Positions 23,700-34,852 of a stretch of DNA of 64,000 bases are shown here, piece by piece; position 1 is the first letter of the stretch, and each line of letters begins with the position of its first letter. The stretch comes from Quercus robur. Its lineage: Eukaryota; Streptophyta; Magnoliopsida; Fagales; Fagaceae. Under the pieces are notes generated by a model that ran no database searches, was not told where the DNA came from, and saw only the letters and a program-made list of their open reading frames with translations. The position numbers and the translations under genes were made by a program. The stretch is from NCBI RefSeq assembly GCF_932294415.1, contig NC_065536.1, forward strand, positions 54,470,354-54,534,353. The letters run 5' to 3'.

Positions 23700-25540
23700 T
23701 CCCTAAACCTCTTTGACTCTGTTCTCCGTAGGAAACTTCATCTTCAAGTAATAGGTGGAAGTCGATGCTTTGAATTTGTTTAGTGCTGGTTGTCCAATGA
23801 TTACATTGTAGGACGAAGGACAGTCCACAACAAGAAAATCGATATCCTTCTTCACTTGATTTGGGAACGTTCTTGTAACCACAGTTAGTGTAACGATTCC
23901 TTTCGGGTATACCTTTTCTCCGGAGAAACTTACCAAAGGTGAGTGGAATGGATGAAGTCTCTCTTTACCGATTTTATTTGTTGGAAAGCTGATAAATACA
24001 TTATGTCTGCTGAACTACGATTGTCAATTAGAACCTGACGAATATTGAAAATTTCAATTTTCAACATGATCACTAATGGATCGTCATGTGGTTGTTTTAC
24101 TCCCCATGAATCCTTTCTTGAGAAGGTGACATCTAGTTTGTCTGATTTGGCATTCTTTGTCCAAACAAGTTTTGTATGTATTTTGTTCACTTGCCTTGTG
24201 TATGCCCTTCTGAGTGACTTGGACGAACCTCCAACCACTAATCCCCCAACTATAGTTCGAATCTCTCCTGCTACTCCTTGCTGCTTCTCTTTTTCTCGTG
24301 CTTGTGGGAGACTTCTTTCTTCATCTTGAGGTTGACTCCTACCTTTGTCTTTCCGGAACCCATAATGCTGACCACTTCACCCTACAAACCTCTTTAGTTT
24401 TCCTTGCTGAATCAAGTTTTCGACTTGATTCTTCAAATCATGACACTCGTTCGTATCATGCCCATAATCCTTATGGAAATGGCAATACTTACTCTTATTT
24501 CTCACCTTTGGATTACTTCTCATTGGCTTGGGCCACCTCAAAATGGGGTCATTTTTTACCTGCATTAAAATTTTGCTTGGAGGCATTACTAGTGGGGTGA
24601 ATTTTGGAAAACGCCCTCTGTTATCCTTTGGCAGGCTGTGTGTGAGTTTGCCCTCTTTCTACGGTTTGGACGATCTTCACTTTCCTTCTCCTTCCTTGGC
24701 CTTTTTATGATTTCTTTAGCAGCCAGGACATCCTCTACATTCATGTACTTTTGTGCTTTTAACAATAGATCAGCCATAGTCGTTGACGGGTTCTTAGTTA
24801 TCAAAAACAGGAAGTCCTCTGACCTTAATCCTGCTTGAAAGGTTGTAAGCAACACCTGATCTTCTGCTTCGTCTTCTTGCAGGACTTCTTTGTTAAATCT
24901 TGTCACATACATTCTCAAGGATTCTCCTGCTTCTTGTCTCACACTTAATAAGTGCGAAGTGGGTCGTTTGTACTTTTGTTTGCAGATGAAATGACGGACG
25001 AACCCACCTCCTAGTTCGTCGAAACTCCTAATTGTTGAAGAGGGAATTTTGCTAAACCAGACTCTAGTTGGCCCCTTCAAAGTGGTTGGAAAAGCTCTAC
25101 ACATAATTTCATTCGGGGTTTTCTGCAAGTTCATTAGGCTTTTGAAGGACTCGATGTGGTCAAGTGGGTCCTTCGATCCATTGAATGAATTGAGCTAGGG
25201 GAGCCTAAACTTCTGTGGCAGTGGTAAATATAGCATAGTTGTGGTAAATGGTGATGCAGTTTGTTTAATCATTCAGTCTAGGTTTCTCTCTCCTTTCCCC
25301 TTTACTGCCTTATTCAATTTGTCCATCCATTTCTTCAAGCTTTGGAATTCTTCTTCCATCCTACTTGGAAGCTCAGTCTTGTTGGAATTATCTCTCCCCT
25401 GATTGTCCCCTTCATTATTGCTTCATTGTTCCCTGTTCTCTATCCTGGGTGGGGTATTGTCGTTTCTCAGCCTCAGCTCCTCATTTTGCCGGGTCAGCTT
25501 GTCCATAATTGCAACAAGGGCTCAAATCTGCTCTTTCATT
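23700..25540 (-). pseudogene. gypsy gag and protease
   Basis: The retrotransposon gag domain lies at 25134-24589 (TTLKGPTRVWFSKIPSSTI, ESLRMYVTRFNKEV, AFQAGL). Its Tat-type C-terminus is at 24586-24377 (CHFHKDYGHDTNECHDLKNQVENLI...). Protease is at 24238-23703 with [13 protein letters not shown], where the usual DNGSSAD has Gly changed to Arg, and with the [12 protein letters not shown] segment. The frames are broken between these parts. Confidence 0.85.
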
Positions 25541-25640
25541 TGGTTTGAAGAATTGGGAACTGTTGGAAAGACGAAAAACTTCATAGCAGGTTAGGACACC
25601 GGTTTCAAGTGTGTCTTCCTCGTAGAAGGCGCCAAACTAA

Positions 25641-26030
25641 TGATGCCTGAAATCGTCAGTATGCTGTTCGTCCAATGGAGCCAACGTCTTCTATGTGTGC
25701 CTACAAAATAGAAGAGAGATTTTGGTGGAGAAATCACCAGTGGGGTGTTTCCTTAAAACCCTCTGATGAGAAAGTCAGAATGATAGCTGATAATAAAGTA
25801 ATTAGAGCTTCTTTTGGGTTTTTCAAGTGTTTTTTTGTGCGTACCTTTCCTTTATTTATCTGATTTATTTTATAGGAGTTGAACCTTGTAACTAGCTTTC
25901 ATAATATCATTAATTGTGCTTTGCTGCCTTTGGAACACATCAGGTGATTAAATAGGTCACCTTTAATAACCATTGGTTACAAAACCTGTTGGAGATTCTG
26001 TCAGTTACTAGTGCACATAAATTAGCATTA
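25641..26030 (-). repeat. 5' LTR of the gypsy element, inner part
   Basis: Matches 16769-17160. It is interrupted at 26030 by the Mutator-like element and resumes at 31975-32019 after the 9-bp target duplication TTAGCATTA. Confidence 0.85.
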
Positions 26031-26290
26031 GGGGAAATTGCACTTTACCCACCTGTGGTTTGGCCTATTTTAACAATGCCCACCCATGGTTTAAAAGTTG
26101 TTACTAATCCACCTAAGGTGGGCTCCGTTAGACCCCCGTTACCCACCTCTGCCCTTTACGTTAGAAAATCTCATTTACTATATAAGCCAAAATTATAACA
26201 CAATTAGAACCCTAAAAAAGGACTGAGCTCTCTCCCTCTCTCTACCTTTGAACCCTAAAAAATCTCCAAACCCATAATCCCTTTCTCTCT
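26031..26290 (+). repeat. Left terminal inverted repeat of the MULE
   Basis: Contains GTGGGCTCCGTTAGACCCCC, GAGATTT-type sequences and the block ending GGACTGAGCTCTCTCC..., all found inverted at 31706-31965. It probably carries the transposase promoter: a TATATAAG-like sequence is near 26179-26186, with a CT-rich leader after it. Confidence 0.85.
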
Positions 26291-26755
26291 TTACTTTGAT
26301 TGCCAAAGCTTAATCGCCGAACACTTGCAAGCAAGGAGGAGGTGTGCTGAAGCTAAAGCTTGGGTTTTCCTTTATATCAGGTATGAAATGAGTTTCTAGG
26401 GTTTACCATTATTGTGTTTATTCTTTTTCAATGTGTAACGATTGATGAAGGTGATTCGGATTAAAGTTTTTCTGTCATAAAATTATTGGTTTGCCATTAT
26501 TGGGTTTTGTTCTTTTATAGTTGGCATTGATGACTGTAGTCCCTAGGAATATTTTGGTTAGATGCATCTTTAGGTTGTCTGTGGTCCTATGGAGACAAAT
26601 TGTTTAGTTGGTTGTGTTTCTTGTCTCCGACCCCACGTTACTTGGTGTTTGTTGTGCAACTGAAATTATTTTGCTTTTGTCATTGTTGCTCTCTATGCGT
26701 GTGTTGGTTATGTATTTAATTACTGTTGTTTGTGCATGTGTTTTAACTCTTGTAG

Positions 26756-29551
26756 ATGGCTGCTGAAATTTGTTTTGATTTTACCATTCACCATAGTGGG
26801 AATTTTGAGTGGAACCCTAGTTTAGAGTATGTAGGTGGTGAGGTATCTACAATGGCTAATGTTGATCTAGATCTACTAAGTCATTTTGAGATACAAGACA
26901 TTTGTGCTGAGGCTGGGGGACCCATTAACAGTAGGATTTATTATTTAATACCTGGTGGTGACTTAGAGCAAGGGTTAAGGTTAATTAATTCAGATGATGA
27001 TGTGACCTACATGTGTGAACTACATGCTGAATGGCCAACAAATGAAATCACACTTTATGTAGAACCTGAAGTTGAACCAATTGCTATTAAAGAACCTATA
27101 GTTGAACCAGATCAACCAGTTACAGTAGACCAGTCATGGGAAATGAATGATGAAGATGATGATACTAATTGTGAGGAGGTGACCAATAATGTTATATCAT
27201 CTGTGGTTGACCAAAATGACGTTAGTGCAGAACCTGTTGAGGGTTTAAGGGATAGTAGTGTTGGTGGAGCTGTGCATGTGGATGACCATGCTACCTATGG
27301 ACAAATTGTTGGTAGTGATCAAGCTATTCATGTGGATGAACCTGATTGTCTAGATGAAGGGTATGAAGGACCAGATTATCCTGATGACATATTTGGTGCT
27401 CAGAACAATGAGGTGCCCAATATGAGAGAGCATGAAAGAGATACTGAAAATGTAAATGAGGGAGATGGTGTGAGAGAGCCAGTTACAGATAATGGGGAGA
27501 GATTAGAAGCTGCTACCAATGATCAAGCTGTTGCAAGTGATTAAACTAGTGATAATAATGATTGGGCTAAAAAAGCTCTTGATGATGATGACACTAGGAG
27601 CATAAATAGTTCAGAGGATGAGGATGAAAGGGTGAGATGTCCAAAGTTTAATGAAAAGACTGGCATGAGTAACCTAGAGTTATGCAAGGGTATGAAGTTC
27701 CAAAATGGGAAGGTGTTTAGGGCTGCCCTGAGGGAATATGCATTGAGGAAGCCTGTGGACATTAAGTTCAAGCTTAATGAGAAGACCAAAGTTTCTATCC
27801 ACTGCAAGTATAAATGTGGTTGGAGGGTATATGCATCACAAATTGTAGGGGAGTTAACCTTCTAGATAAAGACTATGGTTCCAACTTGTACATGTGGGAG
27901 GACATTCAAGCATAGCCCGGTCACTTCTACATATGTGGCTAGGAAATACTTGGATGATTTCAACAAAAACCCTGATTGGGCAGTTTCTGGTGTGAAGCAT
28001 CGAGTTATGCAGGATGTGTATGTGGACTTGAGCATAAATCAAGTGTACAGAGCTAAGAGGAAAGTTAGAGAGTTTATACTAGGTGATGAGAGGTTGCAGT
28101 ATGGGAAGCTTAGGGACTATGCAGAGATGATAAGAGTAACTGATGTGGGGAGTAAGGTGATTCTGCAAACTGAGATTACTGAGCCTAACACACAATCCAA
28201 GTTCAAGAGGATTTATGTGAGATACAATGCACAGAAAGTTGGATTCTTGGGGGGGGGGGGTGTAGGCCACTTGTAGGATTAGATGGTTGCTGCTTGAAGG
28301 GCAAGTTTGGTGGACATATATTATCAGCAACTGCAAGGGATGGGAATGACAATATTTTCCCTGTTGCATTAGGTGTAGTTGAGCAAGAAAATAAGGATTC
28401 TTGGGTGTGGTTTTTACAGACATTTGCAGATGATATTGGGAGGCCAGATGAGCTGAATCTGGTGTTCATTTCTGATAGGCAGAAGGTAATACAACAATTC
28501 ACTTGTTTTTTGATACTGTTGTTTGTTCTTAATCATTAATTTCTGCTTTTTGAAAGTTTTGTTTTTTTTCTTAGGCAGATGGTGTTCATTTTTATTCATT
28601 GGATGTTTTTTGATTGTATTTATGATAACCAGGGATTGAAACTTGCCATGGAGATGTTGTTTCCAATAGTTGAACATAGATTTTGTGTGAAGCATATTTA
28701 CAACAACTTTAAGTTAAAGTTCAAGGGTTTAGAATTGAAGGCTGCATTATGGAGGTGTGCTACAGCAACAACAGTTAGGGAGTTTGAGAAGAGAATGCAA
28801 GATATGAAGGAATTGGATAAAGAAGCATGGGAGTATCTAGCAGACATCCATCCAACCAACCCAATGGACCAAGCCACATTTCACTCCAAGGGCCATCTCT
28901 GATTGTTATGTGAACAATCTTAGTGAGTCATTTAATTCTATGATACTAGAAGCTAGGGATAAGCCTATCATTGCCATGCTAGAGTGGATTAGGGTTAGGT
29001 TGATGACTAGAATGTACAATAAGAGGTCTGGGATTGAAAAATTCACTAGTGACATATGTCCAAACATAGTGCAGAAGCTTGAACAGTTGAAAGTTGATTT
29101 TAAGTCATTTTCTGCTATTCCATCAGGATGCTATATATATGAGGTTGATAATGAGTATGAGAGGCATGTGGTTAACCTTACAAGAAAGTGTTATACTTGT
29201 AGAGTTTGGGATTTGACAGGAATCCCATGTAAGCATGGTGTTGCAGCAATCTATAAGAACCTGGAGAGGCCTGAGGATTATGTGCATGCATGCTTTAGAA
29301 AGGATGCCTATGTGGTTGCATATAAGGAGATGATTACCCCACTGCCTGGCCAAGATGAATGGGCTGAAACCAACCTTCCTGACCAAGTTGCTCCAATTGT
29401 GTACAAGCCTGCAGGCAGGCCAACAATGAAAAGGAAGAAAGATGCAGATGAGCCAAACAACCCATACAAAGTTTCTAGGTCATATGAACCTATAAAATGT
29501 GGGTTTTGCCATCAGGAGGGTCATAATTCAAGGAGGCGAAGGCTAGAATAA
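26756..29551 (+). pseudogene. MULE transposase (mudrA/MURA type), broken
   Basis: N-terminal PB1-like region (26756-27060), acidic linker, MuDR-type DNA-binding zinc domain (27632-27880; HCKYKCGWRV) and the MULE DDE domain (LDGCCLKGKFGG ... VFISDRQK). A GT-AG intron at about 28487-28632 separates VFISDRQK from GLKLAMEM. Then a SWIM finger (CYTCRVWDLTGIPCKHG, about 29190-29250) and a C-terminal zinc knuckle (CGFCHQEGH, ~29500). Breaks: in-frame stop TAA at 27542, in-frame TAG at ~27863, a G-run frameshift at 28250-28260 and another shift near 28860. It cannot make a full-length transposase. The start Met at 26756 follows an ~370-bp gap that may include a leader intron. Confidence 0.9.
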
Positions 29552-29689
29552 CTGGTGAGACACCATGGCAAAGGAGGCAGAGACTTGAGAGGCAAAAAAA
29601 ATTTGTAAGTAAAGCAAAAATGTGTTCACTAAGAAAATTTATATTACAAATCTATTTTTGATGCAAGGCAATTCTATTTGTAGGGACAA

Positions 29690-30170
29690 GGAACAAGTAG
29701 CCAAGCAGCTAGTTAGCCAACTAGCTAGCCAGTCAGCCACCTAGGCAACCACCAAGGAAGTTTGCAAGGCAACCACCCTGGTTTGCCAACGAGGCAGGCA
29801 GGTAGGCAGCCAACCAGCCAGCTAGCTACCTAAGCAACCACCGTTGAGGTTTGCAAGGCAGCGAACCACTCAGGTAGCTAACCAAGCAACCAATGAGCAA
29901 GCAAGGCAGTCAGCAAGATTAGCAAACAAGAAGGCCAACCAGGCAACCACCATTCAAGCAAGGCAGCCACCCAGATTTGCAAACAAGGCAGCCAACCAGC
30001 AAGCAAGGCACCCACCTAGACTAGTAAACAAGAAGACCAAGCAAACAACCAGTCAACCAACAAGTGGGGTAGCTAGTCATTCAACAAGAAAGCCAACCAC
30101 CCATCAAGCAAGTTAACCAGCAACAAAAGTAGCCACTGAGGCAACCAACTAAAACACTGGATTAGATCTT
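29690..30170 (+). repeat. Minisatellite encoding an Asn/Ala/Gln-rich tail
   Basis: Degenerate units of GCCAACCAGGCAACC / AAGCAAGGCAGCCACC occur after the transposase zinc knuckle. One frame (29844-30116) translates into repeats such as ARQPPRFANKAANQQ. It may be an eroded extension of the transposase C-terminus or non-coding 3' sequence. Confidence 0.55.
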
Positions 30171-31063
30171 GATATGGAGTTTCTATGTATTTTGCAACCT
30201 CGAAGGGGGTTGGGAGCAGTCATCTGTTCTCATATGGGAGAGGAGGTGGAATAAGAGCTGAGACATCTGGTGCAATGTTCTCAACAGGCAGGAGCAAAGG
30301 CAAGGACAAGGTCTTTGAGAAATGAAGATTGGAGAGTGTGGAAGCAGAGACTTTACTTTACTTTTTTTTTTTTGTTATTGTGCTTGTTTGATAGTGGTAT
30401 GTCACCACTTTTTTGTTTTTTTTGCTATTGTGCAGAACTTTATACTGTAAAGTTATTTTGTTATTATTTTAGTGGGGATAAAACCACCTATTATGTAGAT
30501 GAAATTTGATAGTGTTTAGCCATTAATGTTAGGTGGAGTCCACTTGTTTTTGAACAATGCTTATTATATATAGTATTGAATGGTACTCTTGGTTAGATGA
30601 AATTTGGCAGTGTTTAGCCATTAATGTTAGATGAAATTTGGGAATTTTTGAACAATGCTTATTAATATATATGTATGGAATGGTCTTACTTGAAAACATA
30701 CTTCTTTATGTTTCTTCAATTGATGTAAACAGAATCTTGTGGGGTGCATGTCCTTACCTACCCAATTGATGTACAACATACACAATCTTTATAAAGAAGA
30801 ACAGGTTGCATACCCTATTCAAATTACAAGAACACATTACATAAATAACACATTACAAAAGGCAGCATGCTTTATTCAAATTACAAGATCACATTACATA
30901 AAGAACACATTACACAAACAAGGTAGCATTACATAAACAAGAACAAATTACATAAAGAACACATCACATAAAGAACAAATTGCATACTCTATTCAAATAC
31001 ATGGAATACACTTGTCAAAAGTGGTAGTACCCAAAACTATACAATAACTACAACAACTTGCCT
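30171..31063. repeat. MULE interior: A/T-rich spacer with tandem repeats
   Basis: 30510-30670 has two copies of a TTTAGCCATTAATGTTAG segment. 30820-31000 repeats ACATTACATAAAGAACAC about eight times with variation. No convincing gene. This is the convergent 3' space between the two MULE genes. Confidence 0.55.
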
Positions 31064-31639
31064 TCAAGGCAGACACAATGCCTTTGTTCCAAATTCTCCC
31101 ATCCTACCAGAAAACACATAAAAAATAGCAAAAAACCCCCATGACACAACAAGTGCAAATTTGTACTTTTGTAACTTCTCTTTAGCTATCCTCTCTCTCA
31201 CCCTAGCTTTTTCTTCCCTTCGCTTGGCTTTGTTTTCCCTCTCAATAGCTGTTGTTTCCCTATCGATAGCCTCCTTTTCCTTTTCCTTTGCAACTCTTGC
31301 TTGATTCTTGTACATGCTAAATCTTGCAAGGACAATGGGTGCAACTTCGGATCCACGCTTACATGTCTTGCCATCCAACCACCTAAAGTATTTACAAGTA
31401 GGTTCATCATCCTACAAAAAAAATCAAATTGGGGTTATTCATAAAGCCAACAAAACTAGAAAACCAACAAAACCAGAAAAAAAAAAAAATGAAAACCAAC
31501 TATTACTCACCACATCATAGTAACTGCACCCATAAAACCTTCTCCCAAAATTGTTCAAGGTCAGAGTAGTCCGTAGCCGGCAACTGTCAGCAGAGCATGA
31601 ATGGTGACTGAAACCCGAGTAATAACTTGAAGAAGACAT
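31064..31639 (-). CDS. GRF zinc-finger protein of the MULE
   Basis: Two exons, 31639-31511 and 31411-31064, joined by a GT-AG intron (31510-31412) and giving 158 aa. Residues ~14-55 form a GRF-type zinc finger: CSADSCRLRTTLTLNNFGRRFYGCSYYD, then PTCKYFRWLD after the splice. Next comes a highly charged coiled coil (about residues 75-130; KEKEKEAIDRET, KAKRREEKARVRE). A hydrophobic stretch near the C-terminus, FALVVSWGFFAIFYVF, could be a membrane anchor. GRF fingers occur in nucleic-acid-binding proteins. The gene starts just inside the right TIR, which probably supplies its promoter, and it converges on the transposase. No stop or shift seen. Its role in transposition is unknown. Confidence 0.78.
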
Positions 31640-31705
31640 GTTCGGGGATTAAGCTTAGGCAATCGGAGTACAGAGGGAAATGGGTTTGGGGGTTTTTTAG
31701 GGATC

Positions 31706-31965
31706 TTGATATAGCGGAAATGGGTTTGGCGATTTTTGAGGGTTCGAAGGTAGAGAGAGGCAGAGAGCTCAGTCCTTTTTTAGGGTTCTAATTGTGTTCT
31801 AATTTTGGATTATATAGTAAATGAGATTTTCTAATGGAAAGGGCAGAGGTGGGTAACGGGGGTCTAACGGAGCCCACCTCAGGTGGGTTAAGTGACAACT
31901 TTTAAACTATGGGTGGGCATTGTTAAAACGGGTCAAACCATAGGTGGGTAAAGTGCAATTTCCCT
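31706..31965 (-). repeat. Right terminal inverted repeat of the MULE
   Basis: Inverted counterpart of 26031-26290 with small differences. The outermost base differs (G versus A on the inward reading). Confidence 0.85.
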
Positions 31966-32019
31966 TTAGCATTAATATTCGTTTATGGCTATTTGGACGA
32001 ATCGTATCCCGATTCATCA

Positions 32020-32186
32020 ACTATAATTTTACAAGACCAAGTGCAAAATGATCATTTCATGAAGCTAAAAGGATCGAGAAATGTCCTATAAAATGATTAA
32101 AATCATAGAGGTAATTTATCATACCAAAATTAGAGCTCTAATTAGGTAGACAATAGAAGATCAAATTTGAATAGTGGAGAAACATT

Positions 32187-32217
<31 letters not shown>

Positions 32218-32813
32218 TAGTTTGAATGCACATGGTGAAACAAAGAAATGGGATGCTTAATGTCTCTAAAAAGAAATTATGAATTTTGTTTTAAGAACGT
32301 GTCTCATAGTACAACATGTGATCGCTCAAAGTACAAGGGTTTTGACCATGCAAGATGCCAAGATCTCACTTTGGTATATATTAAAGCAACCAACATTTTA
32401 TATTTGAGTTCAGTATCCTCTTAGGATTGGGAGTCTATGCAAATAGTAGTTGTAAGGTCTATTTGTTCAGGTGAAAATAGTTAGTTGAACAATAAATCTT
32501 ACAATGGTCCAATTCAGTGTATCTTACGTACTTAAGACACACCAGCATATCAATAAGAAGTCTTCACTTTCATGATTAAAATAGTTCATCAGGATTGATA
32601 TATTATAATCTTCACAAATGAATTGCCTAATTTCATCATTGATTATGAACTAGGGTTTACCAATTTATAAAAAACTTGTGATTTAGATTTTTTTTATACG
32701 AATTTCATTCTCATACCTAAATTACATCTCATAGCCTACAATATAATATCCAGATATTCATGCAAAAAGTAATCTAAAAATAATAATTTTCTATAATTAT
32801 TTATGTTAGGTTC
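32020..32813 (-). repeat. Old LTR sequence (minus strand), interrupted at 32814
   Basis: From about 32230 the sequence parallels 63030-63600 (shared blocks: CCTCTTAGGATTGGGAGTCT, ATAGTTAGTTGAACAATAAA, CACTTAAGACAC-type). It resumes after the solo LTR at 33718 and ends GCAATAGTCCTAACA at 33756. Read on the minus strand it starts TGTTAGGACTATTGCCCT, like the copia LTR at 43677. 32020-32229 contains a (TA)n tract at 32188-32212 and nothing else identified. Confidence 0.6.
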
Positions 32814-33712
32814 TAAGATTTTAGGAACTAATGTATTAGAATTTCAATTTGTATTATGTTGGCAAACCATGATCAAAACATAGAGTCTAGGTTTAGGCTT
32901 GCTCAAAGTATGTTTATTTGTAAAATTGAAATCGAGTGATTGCAGAATTTATTGGACTAAATTTGCAAGGCTCGATCGATCGAAAATTAGACTCGATCGA
33001 TCGAACCACGTGCAAATTTATTTTTCTGCAGAGTTCCAATTCAATCCAAACTCTACTTAAACGTATTGGGTTTCAAGTAAAACACTCCTATATATAAAGG
33101 AAACCCTAAAACGTTATTTTAAAGTTTTTTTTAAGAGAGATTAGAGTGCCTCTTGTGCCTCTTTGGCATTTTAGGGTTTTGTACCCAAAAGTTCTCTAAG
33201 GTTGCTCCTTATGCTGTGTGTGTGAATCTTTTGTGAGATCAAGAGGTGTTTGCCTTCACACATACTTAGGGTTTCCAAGATTCAAGATTATGTCAAGAAC
33301 TTAGTGATCGATTCAGTTGCTGCATTCAAGAAGCTTAAAGATACACAAGCTGGTGTGCTTGTACTTGTTGGGAATCCAAGAAAGAAGTAGTCCGTGGACT
33401 CAGAGCTATCATGGGGTCATGGTAATAAGTTTTCTACTCGAGGTAGCAATAGAATGTTAATGGTCTAAGTTCTATTGTACAAACTTCAATTCTTTCATAG
33501 TGGATTTGCTTTTTTACTTTGAGAATAGCTAGGTTAAATCCTCCTCAGGTTTTTTATCGGTTTTTTTTCCTGGTGTTGTGTTCTTTATTTTTCGCACTTT
33601 ACAATAATATGATATATGTGTGTTAACTTAGACTTGATAATTTGACTAAGTAATCACTTGGCTAATTACCTAGGTTAATCTGGTTGTGTTTTAAAGGGTC
33701 TAAAAACGTGCA
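32814..33712 (+). repeat. Solo LTR, 899 bp, target duplication ATTTA
   Basis: TG...CA bounded (TGTTAGGTTCTAAG ... AAAAACGTGCA) with ATTTA on both sides (32809-32813 and 33713-33717). The duplicate locus near 63820 has the empty site (CAATTATTTATAAG), which confirms the insertion. It has CTCGATCGATCGA words at 32970-33005 and a TATATATAAAGG box at about 33089-33098. No internal sequence is present, so it arose by LTR-LTR recombination. The relative at 61759-62578 is in the opposite orientation. Confidence 0.88.
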
Positions 33713-33855
33713 ATTTATAAGATAATGGCATATAATTTAGGGCAATAGTCCTAACAGCATTGTATTGTAGATGACATGTAAACCTAAAGTGATTATTATG
33801 AGTTTATGACCACTAAAAAAAAGGCACCTATTCAAGGCAGATGAAGACCACATTC

Positions 33856-34106
33856 CTAATGCTGCAACTCAAAAGCTTCCTCTACCCTTCTCCTCGTTCC
33901 TTGTTGCCTGTATAATTTATCCATAAGCTCCTTGTAACTAATGTTTTGAATCTTTTGATACATTGGTGGGTGTCCCTCATTTATTAAATCCTCAATTGGA
34001 CCAATCCCAGTGTCGTTATTTGGTGTATAGAACATTGGTAATGAAAGTCGTGGCAACTACTTGTTGGTTACAGCCCAGTGAACCACACCCTTCCATTACT
34101 CAAAAC
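33856..34106 (-). pseudogene. Dioxygenase exon 3 relic (third copy)
   Basis: Equivalent to exon 3 of gene 1. It keeps the acceptor AG and VLSNGR, then has a 7-bp deletion that shifts the frame just before the catalytic His. The Trp codon in NKW is TAG. The remainder is readable (LPRLSLPMFYTPNNDT...RRRVEEAFELQH) with a 6-bp insertion. No exons 1 or 2 lie upstream, where repeat DNA begins. Its 3' flank (33757-33850) matches the flanks at 8951-9058 and 63858-63966. Confidence 0.85.
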
Positions 34107-34852
34107 CTATACCAAGTGAAAATACGACCATAAAATGTCCACAATATTCGTGTTCAATCTTCTAGCCACCCGCCCATAAAGAGAAAACCTTACTCTCTCT
34201 CTCTCTCTCTAGTGTTCTCCTTTGTTCTAGAGTTCAATCACTGTCAAACCCTAAGTTTGTTATGCTGACATTAGTAGTTGCTCAACGTTCTTGTTCCTAT
34301 ATAACAAGAAGCCTTCAAAGTATGTGAAAAGTTATGGAATTTTTGGGGTATGATTCGGCATTGGCGGAAGCGCATTCACATCAATAAAATAAAAATACAC
34401 AAAAGAAAACAAAATTTTGTGGTTCCACCAATTCTTATTCTTTCGCTCAACAACAGACAAAAGACAAGATTGATGAGATTGCCTACTCCCTCAAAGGAGG
34501 AGATTAAGAAAAAAAATTGTAGTTCCACCAATTCTTATTCTTTCGCTAAACAACAGAAAAAGGACAAGATTGATGAGATTGACTACTCCTTCAAAGGAAG
34601 AGATTAGCAGAAATTGTAGTTCTTTCAAGAATTTTTTATTATTACTTTTACAGTTTTTTTAATGTATAAAATTCATAAATATCTAAAACGACAAATTTTT
34701 TAGGCATTTAACATTAGTTTTTTAATAGGTAGTGTAAGTTTCGTGATCCATACCCCTTTTTAGATGACATATCGGTATGTCAGTTCCTTCTCATGAAGGT
34801 GGGATGTGCAGTACTTAACCTCCCTAAAAGTGGTTTTAGTCTTAAACCAATG
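34107..34852. other. Repeat-derived DNA with a two-copy tandem duplication
   Basis: A ~100-bp segment starting GTGGTTCCACCAATTCTTAT at 34419 is repeated at about 34520 with a few changes. A (CT)n tract lies at 34190-34211. The GGCATTGGCGGAAGCGC stretch (~34364) and the following region look retrotransposon-derived. No gene was recognised. The element at 34853 inserted at its end. Confidence 0.5.

Larger units (their letters stand above)
26031..31965 (+). mobile_element. Mutator-like element (MULE), 5.9 kb, two convergent genes
   Basis: Long terminal inverted repeats (~250 bp; left from GGGGAAATTGCACTTTACCC, right ending in its complement ...AGTGCAATTTCCCT) are flanked by a 9-bp duplication, TTAGCATTA (26022-26030 and 31966-31974), diagnostic of Mutator transposition. 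It sits in the 5' LTR of the gypsy element. The plus strand carries a mudrA-type transposase, now broken. The minus strand at the other end carries a GRF zinc-finger gene with an intact frame. The two genes point toward each other from opposite TIRs, as mudrA and mudrB do in maize MuDR. Confidence 0.92.
16769..32019 (-). mobile_element. Tat-lineage Ty3/gypsy element, about 9.3 kb, split by a MULE
   Basis: LTRs at 16769-17203 (3') and 25641-26030 + 31975-32019 (5', interrupted) share TGATGCCTGAAATCGTCAG... and end ...CATCA. A TTTGGCGCC primer-site-like sequence adjoins the 5' LTR (about 25629-25637). Minus-strand order is gag, protease, RT, RNase H, a second RNase H, integrase, then an antisense ORF before the 3' LTR. 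The double RNase H and the antisense extra ORF are marks of the Tat/Ogre lineage. Frame breaks throughout make it inactive. Flanks ACTAC/ACTAT could be a degraded target duplication if the LTR starts three bases earlier. Confidence 0.85.

Noticed and set aside
30820..31000. Regular short repeats, briefly considered as CRISPR-like
   Set aside because: The units are contiguous and degenerate, without spacers of fixed length, in a plant MULE.
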